Source: Sinohyriopsis cumingii (Eukaryota > Mollusca > Bivalvia > Unionida > Unionidae). Taken from it: a DNA stretch of 64,000 bases. Position 1 is the stretch's first letter. Every line of letters starts with the position of its first letter. This document shows positions 22,831 through 34,290 of the stretch, piece after piece. A model generated the notes under the pieces. That model was given only the letters and a program-made list of their open reading frames with translations. It was not told where the DNA came from and searched no databases. A program made the position numbers and the translations under genes. Location: contig CM068825.1 in the NCBI GenBank assembly GCA_028554795.2, positions 92,288,951-92,352,950 on the forward strand, in the 5' to 3' direction.

Positions 22831-24885
22831 CATTTATTAGTTTGTTTGTTCTTTTTATTTTTATATTTTTATTGTTGTTGCTATGCTGATTAAAATTTCT
22901 ATCTGGTACAAGCTCCGGTGGTCAAATGGGTAACTCTTGAAATGATAGCTCAAACATGTTGGTATCTTCAAATCCACCTAAAACAATCCGCCCATTACAA
23001 TGAACATTAGGCTTGTTTAACAAATGTTTTCCTAGCCATATGATTTGTTCATTACTTATCATCTGTAGGATTTATTCGGCATGTATTGGATCATTGTTGA
23101 ACCATACAAATTGATTCCATAATGACACATAATTTATGATCTTGACCTTGACCTTTAGTACTTCCCCATCAATTTTGTATTTCCATCATCATCCAGATAG
23201 TATTCAATTCCTGTTTTAGTCTATGTGAGTTAAATCATGCTAACACCACCGTCAATTTCATATCAAGCAAAGAAGAACTGACGTGTGCGTAGCTGTGCTC
23301 ACATACGTGCAGAACACAGCACAAACTTTATTCATTTTCGGGCTTAACAATGGACATGGCTATGTTAGAAACAGACTTGCCAATACATTTTAAAGCGTGG
23401 GTGTGATAATAGAATTAACCTTGGTTATCTTATTGCAGAAACACGCGATCTAAATTCAAAAAAAAATTGTGTGTACTGTGGAAAGCAAAAATATGAAAGC
23501 TCAGTGTAAAAATGTATTATGTCTGGCCGCCTTTTCCCAATTATTTTAATAACATCTTCACGGTACTTTTATCCAAACATGTGGTAGTTTCTCCAACCAA
23601 TAATATTTGTTTTACAATTTGATTAAAGCTATTGTCTACACATTAATACGGTACTAAGGTACTATAATGAAAATGAAAATGTAGATCAGAAGTATCACGT
23701 AAATATGTGACATAAAAGTATGTCAACACAGCTGGTCAACGTGGACAATGTTGTACCTTAGAAGATATGTATAAAGCAACATCGAACATCACATACCAAC
23801 TAATCCGAATGTTCAATACTGGAAATTTCATTCAGAATGTTGTATCACAGACTAAGGCGCGTAACCAGATTTCATACAGAATTCACCAACATTTGAAAAG
23901 GCATTAAACACCTAAACGCTTTCTACTCTTAATTAGTATGCTAGTCATTTAAAGTTTTGAAAAACGCAATGATTTTTCCCTTTTATTTGTTTGACTTGTC
24001 TATGTTTTGTATTTGCTTTTGAAAAAGACTCATTAAGAGTCGAAAGCTCTTAGACTAGTTAGATAACTAATTTTGCACTCCTTGTAGTCAGTTTACTGCA
24101 TTTATTTTAATCGATCCCTGACAAACGTCATTCCTTTCTGGATCCAGTGCACTTCAAAGGACTGTTATTTGTCATATGATTTGTACTCTTTATATCAATA
24201 ATTTAAAGAAGAAAAATCAATTAGAATTACAAACTTGCAAGTCAAGCAATGAAATCACAGTCTCATACTGTGTTCTGTAAATGTATTTGCTCTCTTTGGC
24301 AAGTGTTTAATGTGTGATCGATATTCATAGATAATCAGTAGATATTGATATAAAGAAATTTTAACCGAAACTACCCAGTACGTATTCTTCGATCATTTTT
24401 GATCATATATACAATAAAAGTAATGAACTAAACATTATATGTAGCCAAACAATATGATAACAGCGTACCTGCAAATAGATATGAAAACAAGACTAATTTT
24501 CATCAGATCAAAACATTTTATCTTCATTAAAGCCTAGCTGAATTGTAAATGCTCAAAAAGGAAGTTTCTTTTCCACGTGCATGTGCACATTATTGAGTTA
24601 AAGTTCAGAGACTTTGCATTTACTTTGTACTGCAAACCTCATATAAACCATTGGAAGAATAGAAAAAGCTGCTTATTGTCATCTTTTAGTCTAAAAAAAT
24701 AATATCTACAACTAATGCCGGTGTGTCTTATACTTATATGAATTAATTTTAAAAAATATTAACTTAAAATTGTATAAAACCATAAAACCTAATAAGATTT
24801 ATCAAAGATATATGCCTTTATGATTGTTTGCGGCTCATAAGGGAAATAATTAAAAAATAAAACCCTTATTCTGTGAACCCCGATA
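22831..24885. other. Unassigned AT-rich sequence
   Basis: No coding match, tandem array or clear inverted repeat. 24,020-24,060 (aaagactcattaagagtcgaaa) contains a small palindrome only. Confidence 0.4.
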
Positions 24886-24889
24886 CTCA

Positions 24890-25430
24890 CTTATACGTGA
24901 AAACAGGACACGAATGTTCGAATAATTCCTTTACAATCTGTTATTATAAACAAATAATAATGAAGCTTGGGTGGATTAATATCAGTAGCAACAGCATCAA
25001 TTAGCCATTTTCGAAACAAGATAAAAATATTGCAGAAGATGACGTCCACTATCATATGACCATGATTTATCAGATTCAAAAAATGGCGTACACAACCAAA
25101 ATATTTCGAAAAGAACGTTGCCAAATCATCAGAAACTAGCCCTTCCATCTCATTTTTATTTAAATCTTGCATCCTAAATATTTTCATCAGTGGGATAGCT
25201 GACAGTCATATTTCATTTGATTAAATTTTCTTCTAATCAATATTAAGCTTTTTTGACACTGGTACTTGCTCTTCTTATTTAATATTTAAAAAATAATCAA
25301 AGCATCTCAGCAACTGTCAGTAGAATTGCAGCATGATCTGCCATGAATGAAGGCACCGGCCCAGCCTTTCTCAACAATCATCCTATGATAGTACCAATAA
25401 AATCTGGTAACTTGTCAAGTGCCTTAACAG
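24890..25430 (-). pseudogene. Coding-like minus-strand remnant, unidentified
   Basis: 25,430-25,285 reads 'GLAVKALDKLPDFIGTIIG' and, after one stop, 'LLRKAGPVPSFMADHAAILL', a small hydrophobic and amphipathic protein-like stretch. The frame 25,187-24,891 (98 codons) follows in the same direction. Such short hydrophobic proteins occur in Polinton-like elements, and a PolB relic lies 2.1 kb away on the same strand, but assignment to a Polinton is inference. Confidence 0.3.
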
Positions 25431-25539
25431 CCAATCCCTTCAAATATTTTCCTATTCCTCTTAGTCCTTTCTAAATATTGACAACAACACCTGCCTGTTT
25501 CTACGATACATACACCTCTATTGCTTTAAAGTATAAGTT

Positions 25540-26010
25540 GTGTAATTAGATAATTAATGAAACGGGGGAAACATGACCGCGCTCAGAACACAACCTTGCT
25601 TTCAACCTAATGTGCGTTCGAAATAAGTAATTAAACTCATATGTTTTCGGACAAAAAAATTCATGTTTCTATCCATATTTCATAAAATGTTTACTATTTT
25701 ACCATTCATACCCTTAGTGTATTAATGAGACCATAATTTATAGATCTATACTTTATCAAAAGCTTTAATAAAATCTACAAAAGACAATAAAATCCACATT
25801 TCTTTTTGTGATATGTTCTTGAGCGATATAAAAAAACAAAATATTATCATATGTGGAGTATTTTATTCCTAAACCATGCTTGTGCTATGTCTATCGAATT
25901 ATTGTCTTCCGATCAAGTGATATAAGAGTATTCAGAACATCAGTATCAATAAGGGCGATGCATCTGTAATTATCTGAATCGCTTTTGTCACAGCACGTAT
26001 AGACAGAGTT
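25540..26010 (-). mobile_element. LINE reverse transcriptase fragment
   Basis: On the minus strand: 'SDSDNYRCIALI' (about 25,985-25,950), then 'YDNILFF', then 'VDFIVFCRFY' with the degenerate F-x-D-F-x-K-A-F region (about 25,800), and 'KQGCVLSAVMF' (25,603-25,564), the counterpart of the RQG-C-LSP box of non-LTR reverse transcriptases. Order and spacing match RT fingers and palm. Full of stops. Same general clade as the 40 kb relic. Confidence 0.75.
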
Positions 26011-27245
26011 GATGGACCAGAATAGTAAACTTCCCAGACGAAATGTGCAATTGTCACAGCCGATGTACTAGCAGCCATACATGGACACCCATTTCCTTTG
26101 CCACAGCCAATTTACTGGTAACCATACATAGATACCCATTTCCTTTCGTTATCACACAGTCGGTATAGTGTTCCTATATTTTGTGCAGTTTCATATTTTG
26201 CGTGTTATCATACGTTAACATATCACTCTATGTGATTCTGATCGGTCCAAATAAGACCATGAAATTATTGTGCAGTATCCTTTTTACTGACTGGCTGCAA
26301 TCGTGGGAAAACCTTTTTTTAAACCATGCATTCTGGATTTTTTATTTTCAATGAACATTTTTGGCAGCCATTTCTTGATCAACTCGCGAAAGTGAATAGG
26401 GGAAAATTGGTCTCGTCTGTTTCAATATGGCCAATTTATACCAACATGCTTTTGTTATACCATGTATAGCATATAATAACAAGAAAAATGGCTAAAAACC
26501 CAAAGACAAGAACGACAAGTAAAACTACGGGTATTGTTCAGTTGATAGCTGGAGTAGGGTTGAGGAGAATGGGCGATATATTTGTAGCCTGGAATTCACC
26601 CTATATACAAGTGTGGTTTAAATGTGAACTTGCAAAAGTAAATAAAGTCAACTTTGTTCACAGAAAAATGTAGACATAAACCGGCATCCCCAACTGACAG
26701 AACTTTTCCAACCACAGCATATTTATGCGGTAAATATGTCATGCAAATCCGACTAAAAACAAGATTCGTTTAAGTCTTATGTACACCTTAGTATTCCAAA
26801 GCAAATATCCGGTAACAAATACTTTGCAGTAAGTACGCGTATTTCTGCATCCAGAAAATATGTGTATGTCTGCATCCAGTAATCTTCTTTTAAAAACAAC
26901 TATCGCAACAAGGTAATGTTTAGCTGTGATGTGGAATTACAAGGTAAACACTGACACTTTGTTATGTGGTCCAACTCATACCGGTACTGTGCAGCGTATC
27001 AAACAATGTGACATCACACGCGTTTGACATTTTGTTTTCAAAAATGATTTTGTCTTTTGTAAAATGTTCTGTTTATTTGGATAAACACTTATTCTTTGAG
27101 TTATAGTTAGCATAAATTTATGATCTACTTTTACTATTTCAACTATTTGTTACCAACAGCAGATGAAAGTTACAGCGTCTGTCAGAATAAACGAAAGTAT
27201 TCATTCCTCTTTCTATCTAAATAATTTCTGCTGAAATAAAAACTG
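26011..27245. other. Unassigned sequence
   Basis: Contains two near copies of 'atacccatttcctttcg'-type text at about 26,085 and 26,135 and a 61-codon open frame (26,488-26,673) without recognised similarity. Nothing else seen. Confidence 0.4.
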
Positions 27246-27246
27246 T

Positions 27247-27408
27247 GATAAAAAGAATCTCAGATGAGTAATGATTTAATATTGAATTTATAAAACTCGT
27301 TAAATAAACGTCCAGCTTTTGCAGCCAAGGCTCGCAAAAGCTGGACATTATTCAATTCGTTTCATAAATTCAATATTAAATCATTACCCATTTGAGGTCC
27401 TCTATATC
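27247..27408. repeat. Long foldback hairpin (arms about 75 bp)
   Basis: The left arm (27,247-27,326) and right arm (27,330-27,408) are inverted copies meeting at gcagcc-aag-ggctcgc. Perfect blocks include gtccagcttttgc against gcaaaagctggac (27,310-27,322 and 27,334-27,346) and taatgatttaatattgaatt against its complement. The arms are roughly 80 percent matched by eye with a loop of about three bases. It is probably a foldback or MITE-type element; no target duplication was identified. Confidence 0.9.
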
Positions 27409-28079
27409 TTGTTCTGAGAGAAAAAAAATATATTTCTTCATTTCATGACTTTTTGCGTTTGCTCCCTTGTTGTCAATATTGTATAAATGGTTTCTAGAGG
27501 TACAGGACGATTTTTGGCTTATACATTGGTTGAATAATAATAATAATAATATCTGTATTGATTGGATGTGTTGTTAGTGGTGTTAAAACAACACCTTCCT
27601 TCGAGCGACATTTCCAGTACCTATCAAATAATGTTCTGATGAATTCAATTCCTGTGTGTGTATCTTTTTATTTCAGTTAACTAGATATACAAAATTTTAT
27701 GTTTCATCTTTCTGCATATCGCATGTTCAAATATTCTCCCCAGTAAACGATCGGGATATATTTTTGTTAGGTGTCCTATATTTGCTTAAAATTTTTGAAA
27801 ACACGTGAAGGGTTACATATATCATTTATTTTTCCGTCTTTCAATCTTACTTTGAAGTCACATACATACTCAATATATATGATGCATGTGTGTCAATGTT
27901 TGACATACGATGTTTTGGGTTACTATTAACCAAGGTTTTCATCGTGTCGAGACACAAAGGTGTCATTTCAACATCTTCGCTTCTCGTCCATTAGATATTG
28001 TCCAGAAAGTCGATCGATAACAGAATGAGAACAAGTTTGGAACCATACAAACAGAACCAGCACTAATTAACAATGAATA
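27409..28079. other. Unassigned sequence
   Basis: Short (AAT)n near 27,537-27,551, otherwise nothing recognised. Confidence 0.4.
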
Positions 28080-28350
28080 GCTTGAAGACATCCATCAAGG
28101 GCTAACAGCTGCAGTAGTAAACCTGAAGTACACAAGAAGCATTGGAAAACACAAACAGTTAAGGAACACAATGGAAAAGAACAAGATTTTAACGTAAACC
28201 AGATGAAATCTTGTCAACGCCAGATCAGCAAAACTATTAAAATCTTTGAAAGATCGTTTGAATTCTGCCGTTACAACTGTGGTAAGGAATCTAATATCAA
28301 TAGATAACATAGACAAACTGCAAGCAGATCTGACGGCTGACTGAGTCAAC
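28080..28350 (+). pseudogene. Coding-like remnant, unidentified
   Basis: The plus strand reads 'LEDIHQGLTAAVVNLKYTRS' from about 28,081 and 'RSAKLLKSLKDRLNSAVTTV' from about 28,227, joined through stops; helix-rich and protein-like. The reverse open frame at 28,391-28,095 is its shadow. No family recognised. Confidence 0.25.
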
Positions 28351-28568
28351 AGCGTCTCCGATATGCAACATGATACTTGTAAATAAAACAATCACTTCTT
28401 ATGTCAGCACTGTCTGCAAAGATAAGAACTGCAAAACATAAAAAGGACGTATATCAGTGGGAGAAGATTTTTTTATCACGTAACGCGTGTGCACTGCTAT
28501 TACACTAAAATCATTAGCTATATTGAAGAAGAATTTGCTCATGCTATTATGGCAGGTTTAAATTTATG

Positions 28569-29116
28569 TTCTTGCTTTAAATTTTTTAGCAGACATGGCC
28601 TGTAGGCATGAAAAAAGATTAATCTTAATAGCCAAGGTTAAGAGAACGAACGAGTCTGATTCACTTAAAATGCTGTTCAGTTGCCAAAATGACCTCCTTG
28701 CGCGTTTCTTGCTTTAAATTTTTTAGCAGACATGGCCTGTAGGCATGAAAAAAGATTAACCTTAATAGCCAAGGTTAAGAGAACGAACGAGTCTGATTCA
28801 CTTAAAATGCTGTTCAGTTGCCAAAATGACCTCCTTGCGCGTTTCTTGCTTTAAATTTTTTAGCAGACATGGCCTGTAGGCATGAAAAAAGATTAATCTT
28901 AATAGCCAAGGTTAAGAGAACGAACGAGTCTGATTCACTTAAAATGCTGTTCAGTTGCCAAAATGACCTCCTTGCGCGTTTCTTGCTTTAAATTTTTTAG
29001 CAGACATGGCCTGTAGGCATGAAAAAAGATTAATCTTAATAGCCAAGGTTAAGAGAACGAACGAGTCTGATTCACTTAAAATGCTGTTCAGTTGCCAAAA
29101 TGACCTCCTTGCGCGT
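28569..29116. repeat. Four near-identical tandem copies of a 137-bp unit
   Basis: Copies start at 28,569, 28,706, 28,843 and 28,980, each at ttcttgctttaaatttttta, and total exactly 4 x 137 bp. The only difference I found is attaacctt in copy two against attaatctt in the others. Such identity amid otherwise decayed sequence means a very recent amplification, or an assembly expansion. The unit contains gattaatc (palindromic) and no defended coding potential. Confidence 0.97.
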
Positions 29117-29399
29117 TTCGAATGGCTATATTTTGTCAAAACATATTATGTCTTCCGCAGTTAAAATCAAGATTGGGCAGGTCATAATGAAAATGAGAAA
29201 AACATTGACAATGAGTTACTTGCCACTGCCAATATTTTGATAATATTTGTTGAAGTGGAACCACTTTTTATAACCATCCCTATTTGTGATATAGATTTAA
29301 TATAATTGTTTGTTTGTTTATTCTAAGTTTTTATTCCATTACATGCTTTGTAATGTAATATTGTTCTCTGGATTTGATATTGTCCAGAACAGAGTCCAG

Positions 29400-29650
29400 T
29401 TCTGTTTGACTGTCTGACAGTTTATGGTGATGTCTAGCACTGGGGCATCATGTCGCAGACATGTGGCATCATGTCCCACCCAGTCACATTATCCTGACGC
29501 CATGCCAACCAGTCCTGACACTAACCTCATAGTGCAGAGAGCCAAGCGCGACAGCTGCTAGCGCCATTTTTGTAAGTCTTTGGCATGACTCGGCCGCAGA
29601 TCCAACCCGCGACCCTTTGCATCTGACGTAGACTGTCGAACCAGCTAGAG
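29400..29650. mobile_element. Dispersed repeat fragment
   Basis: GC-rich relative to its surroundings, with phrases such as tgactcggccgcagatccaa and acccgcgacc followed by catctgacgtagactgtcga. These resemble the reverse complement of a tRNA B-box region ('ggttcgaatcc'-like) in a bivalve dispersed repeat as I recall it. Ends not determined. Confidence 0.45.
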
Positions 29651-29669
29651 CATTAAATTCTTATTAAGT

Positions 29670-30135
29670 GTGTAAAATGTCTATAGTGAAACACAATGTT
29701 AAATTCCCACTGTATCCTATATCATACCATTTTTCTAAAATGACCGAATGTGTTAAATTCACATCACATTGATAAATTGCGGCCCATATTAAATTCACAT
29801 AACAGCCATACCGGACCACACTGCTAATTGTATCAACGTTTGTAAATTTAAATTTCCATAGGACCCCATAGGGCCGAACAATGCCAAACATTTGGTCGCT
29901 TTTAAAATGAGATACCCCCTTGTGACAAACAATGTTATATATATGGTCGTTTTTAGAATGAAATTGCCACTTTCGCTACTGAGGCCCATAAAATCCTATA
30001 CACGTGGTCAACATTAAATTTTCTTTGCCCTAGAGTTACACACAATCTTAGTCATATGGACGTTTTTAACATCAGTTCTCCTTGAATCCAGAGTGACCGC
30101 AAATGTTAATCATATAGATATTTCTAATATTAAAT
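29670..30135. repeat. Degenerate tandem repeat, period about 75-80 bp
   Basis: Recurring phrases 'caatgttaaattc', 'tggtcgcttttaaaatga', 'tggtcgtttttagaatga' and 'tggacgtttttaacat' at intervals of about 75-80 bp. Copies are strongly diverged. Confidence 0.55.
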
Positions 30136-32838
30136 TCCAGTTCTGATATTTCAAAATGACGTCATAAAAAAAGATGGCACTCAATAAACAATTACCACCA
30201 TAGTGTTATATTTGTAACCAGACCGACCACTACTAAGTATCTGCGTTACAGTATCATTTTTCTTATAAAGATGTGGGTGGTAATAATAATATGCATATAA
30301 TCATCTAGTCTGATGATTATGGAATGAACCGTGCTTGAAAAGAAAACCTAAAATAAAAACAAATGAACCCATGTTAGTGAAGCGTGAGATATTATCGCAG
30401 CGACCTAATTTTGGTGATGAGGGTTTAGTACCCATTATAATGCATGCCTTGCTAGCTTTAATGGTTCTTGGTATAACAGTATGTCTACATGGTGAGCAAC
30501 AACAACAACAAAAAACCAAGCTCTGTGTGGAATGGTTTTAAACGCAAAATCTTAACGTAAGGCAGATAAATGTAAAATGTACGTCATAGTGACTTTAATT
30601 TTTGGCAAGAGTGTGAGTATTACAGCCATGGCCAGATTAAGGCCATGAGGGGACTACGGCTAATAGACAGAAAGTGTCGAACGTCACTCAGCTGTTTCTT
30701 CAACATGGAATCGAGGTAGGGATGGTAGTGGGTCTAAAGGAGGACCAATTAAAATATGAGCGCCGACGGCTATAGCCGTATTAACATTAATCCGCTCTTG
30801 AGTACAAATAGTGTTTATGCTTAGTCAACTGATATACGAAACAAATAAACTTATCTCAATCGTCCATCAAATACCACTCTACCACCCACCCCGCAAGACA
30901 ATAATAGGAAAATGATGTTAGATTGAATGCATCCAAGCTTAGCCAAAGAAACATATTATACCATAATATCAACCACCATGAGATTAAACATAAATTAGAA
31001 ACAAAAATTAATCCAAAATCATTATCAAGTCTTTTTTTAAAAAACTCAAAATAAGCACACCCAAACACGGTATATGCATGAATCCTAGCTCCGGCTACTC
31101 CAATAAATTTTTAAAAAAGTAAAGTGAAGTTGCAAGCGTTACGAAAGAAATATACGATTTTTTAAGTTTTGTAAATAGTGGTAAGCCATATTTTAAAATC
31201 AAACTCGTGTGCGATGACATTCTTTGATTTGAACAAGTTCTAACTTTCAGGTGAACTGGTTCTAACCATTTAAACAATTTCATTTTAAAGAAGTATTTTT
31301 CCCATGACGTGTACTTTAAAAAGATGTTGTTTTTTTTAAATTGAAAGGTTCAAAGTGATTAACTGGGAAAGGACAGGCATTGTCCATCTAGCGCCCTTAT
31401 AATGAGTGCTAATGTTTATGTGGGGCATAAGTATGTGCAGAGCTCTACAAGTTATTCGCTTCTCCCTCATGATACTGGGATATGTGTGCGAAAATTTAGG
31501 GAGCTTTTGGGAGAACCCGACCCTAGGCCTTAATATAGGAGGAAAAATGGACTGTCCTTACTTAATACCCGTTTCAGCCTCTCGTGATTCTTTCAAAAAA
31601 TAAGGCCGGTTATATAGTAGTTATATTCCCCTTATATGTGTGTTTTAGTGTGTATATGTGTTTAATTCATCATAAACAGGAAATTAACACCACATGGTCT
31701 TTAATACCTTAATCACACGCATCAATGTACTACGCTCACGTCAAGTAGGATAAAACCTGAAAATATGCTGCAAGTGGTAACACCGAGGTTATTTACATGT
31801 GGGCCCCTCGCAGGCTCTCAGCTATATAAACTGGTAACCTTTGAAGAGTTCCCTGTGCTTCCTAAGATACAAAAGGGTTTTATATGTTGGTGTCTCTTCC
31901 TAAGATCTGCAGTATTGTTTTACCATATAAAAATATCAAAACGAATTTAAACATAACAATTTATTAAAATATCATTTTTGAATTTTAGGATGATCTTCCT
32001 GGTATTCGGTATTAGTCGAGATACCCGGTCGGGTTACCCAACGTTTCCAAGATATGAAATTGAAATTAAGGGGTCGTACTCCCTGCCAAGTACAGATGTA
32101 TACGACAAATTTACTCCCCACCCCCATCGCATTTGTAAACTTGTACCAAAAGTTCTCCCTTCTGTCCTGTGTCTGCTTTATGTGTTTTGCTATATTGTAT
32201 GTATGCTGGATGTTAATGTTATTTGCATCAAATTCAACATTTCATTTAGCTGCCTATTCATTTGTTTATATTTTAAAAGACTTTAATGGGGAAAGGGGGA
32301 ACAGTTCACAAATATTTTCTTCCCCTTGGTATTATTGTTTTTCCAAAATAATTTTGCCTTACACCTTGGACAGACATTTCTAGTGCGCTAGCACCAAAAA
32401 CTAGAAGAAAAAATAAAAACATAAAAAGCCTTCCATGTGTTTTCTGGGGTGTCTTGTGTATGTTATTTGTATACTACCAACTCTGAAGTAATCAACCTGG
32501 GGATATAATCTGTTAGAGACAAAACCATTTTTGTGGTATTTATATTAAAAAAATTAAATGATTACAACGTTTCAGTGGCGCTTGAAGAAAACAAAATCGC
32601 AAGAAATAACCAGTGAAATGCTTTGAGAGTAAGGTGCGACTACTGCACAAAGCACTGTTACAGAAACTACTCTGCTTGTTCTATATGGAAACAAAATTGA
32701 TTTCAATATAATAATAACTCATTATAAATTGTATATATTTGTTTTCCATTAGATTTTAGAATTACACTAAACTAAGTGACGGGAATGATAGAACTGGACA
32801 ATATTCATCGATAGTACGACACACTTGCTTCTGATATC
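30136..32838. other. Unassigned sequence
   Basis: No firm feature. A short (CAA)n run lies at 30,497-30,511. Overlapping open frames at 31,978-32,383 (102 and 109 codons) and on the minus strand at 31,283-30,856 lack recognisable domains. A TATA-like ctatataaac near 31,822 with decayed text around it could be part of an old LTR, but I cannot support that. Confidence 0.35.
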
Positions 32839-33045
32839 ATGGTTAATTCTGTTAACTCAAACTTCAGGGATGGAATTAATTCTTTTTATGACTCCATGAC
32901 AAGAGAGAAGGTCATTAAATCGGCAGCTGATACAGCCTTGACCAACATCGCACTTGATGCACTAAAAATAAGTCTACAAGGCATCTCTATAAACGGCAGA
33001 GATACTGATCCTGAAAAGTATTTCAAATCAGCAATAGAAAAGTGA
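32839..33045 (+). CDS. Possible small gene or last exon, unidentified
   Basis: A 68-codon open frame with helix-rich, charged, protein-like composition ('REKVIKSAADTALTNIALDA', 'GRDTDPEKYFKSAIEK'). An internal acceptor-like sequence (actcaaacttcag, ending about 32,869) could begin a terminal exon, and an AATAAA lies about 60 bp past the stop. No family recognised. A transposon gene fragment is equally possible. Confidence 0.35.
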   Translation: MVNSVNSNFRDGINSFYDSMTREKVIKSAADTALTNIALDALKISLQGISINGRDTDPEKYFKSAIEK

Positions 33046-34130
33046 ACGATTTCTGTAAAAGAACCGCCAGATACGTTTCCTTCACAATGATATCAAATAA
33101 ATCAATAAAATGACATGGAAATCAGCAATATAAATGTTAACTTTTAAATGGATCACTGTCGTTTAAAGGGATGATTTAAGAAGAAAACAAGAAAATAGAT
33201 TACATGAAACAAGAAATAAATTAGCTAATACTCAACAAGGAATACACATGCAGGCAAACAGAAAATAAACGCTGTTGTTCGGTAAACATTCAGACCAAGC
33301 GGATAAAATATATTACGTTTTAAACAAATTGCAATATTTGTAAAAAGAAACTACAAAACGTGAATGAATTTCAAATTTTAAATGAAAGCAGATCTTACCT
33401 ACGTGATGATTAGACTTCAAGTATGTTTATTGCATACCCATTTAATCTCTTACATGGCCAATCTGACATTCGATACAGGTGTTCAGTCTGTGAATCTGTG
33501 ATTCCGTATCGCACACCTAAAATGTATGTGTCACACACGTACCTTGGAACTACTTTTACACCTTGAAATATTTAATAATAATTCCCCTCATAAAATGACG
33601 AAAATAAAGTACTGCTCTAGATTTTGAATTATTAAAAATTTAATTTTTTTAATTTTAAGAAATGCGGTCATAGTGGGTGAAAATTGCAGCTTTTGCCGCT
33701 GGGGATACTAGGAGAGTACCGTAAGTAGTATAAAGTTATGTAAATCATGAGAGAGAGAGAGAGAGAGAGAGAGTATTTTTCCGCTGAAATCTTGTATTGA
33801 AACTTGTAAAATTCCAGACAAAGTAAGAAAGACTCAGGGAGTCATTTAACGATTCCGCATGTTTAATTCCCAAGAGACATTCCAAAATGTAAATCATCTA
33901 AAATACCAAACTTACCTAAAATCTATTTCAGCTTCAGAGTTTCAAAAATGGTCTGCGGAATCATACTCTTTTAATGAGCAAGTTTAAGTAGAGGGACTTA
34001 CATTTGCCTACTAAAATTACCGAGGAATTGGATTTATTTTGTAAATTTGAGTATAAGACTGATAAACATTGGCAACACAGAGCAGCAGTTGTTTTGATTG
34101 TGACTTATATTTATAAAAATTACATCTAGT
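33046..34130. other. Unassigned sequence with a (GA)n run
   Basis: (GA)n microsatellite at about 33,750-33,773. Nothing else recognised. Confidence 0.45.
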
Positions 34131-34290
34131 TACAATGTTCTTGATACAGTTTTAGCATTGGGCACATAATTACAATGTTCTTGATACTTTTTTAGCATTG
34201 GGTACACAGTTACAACGTTCTTGATACAATTTAGCATTGGGCACATAGTTACAATGTTCTTGATATTTTTTATCATTGGGCACATAGTAG
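34131..34290. repeat. Minisatellite, four copies of a 40-bp unit
   Basis: Unit 'ttacaatgttcttgatacag' then 'ttttagcattgggcacata', four copies with scattered differences, ending before taggaactg. Confidence 0.93.

Noticed and set aside
28951-29139. 62-codon minus-strand frame in the 137-bp array
   Set aside because: It starts and ends within repeated units with no coding signature; consequence of repetition.
30301-30541. Overlapping open frames on both strands (72 and 68 codons)
   Set aside because: They mirror one another over the same bases; one ends in a CAA-repeat artefact and neither shows a domain.
31978-32383. Overlapping 102- and 109-codon plus frames
   Set aside because: Two frames open over the same bases without stops is a composition effect; no domain, splice or repeat evidence.
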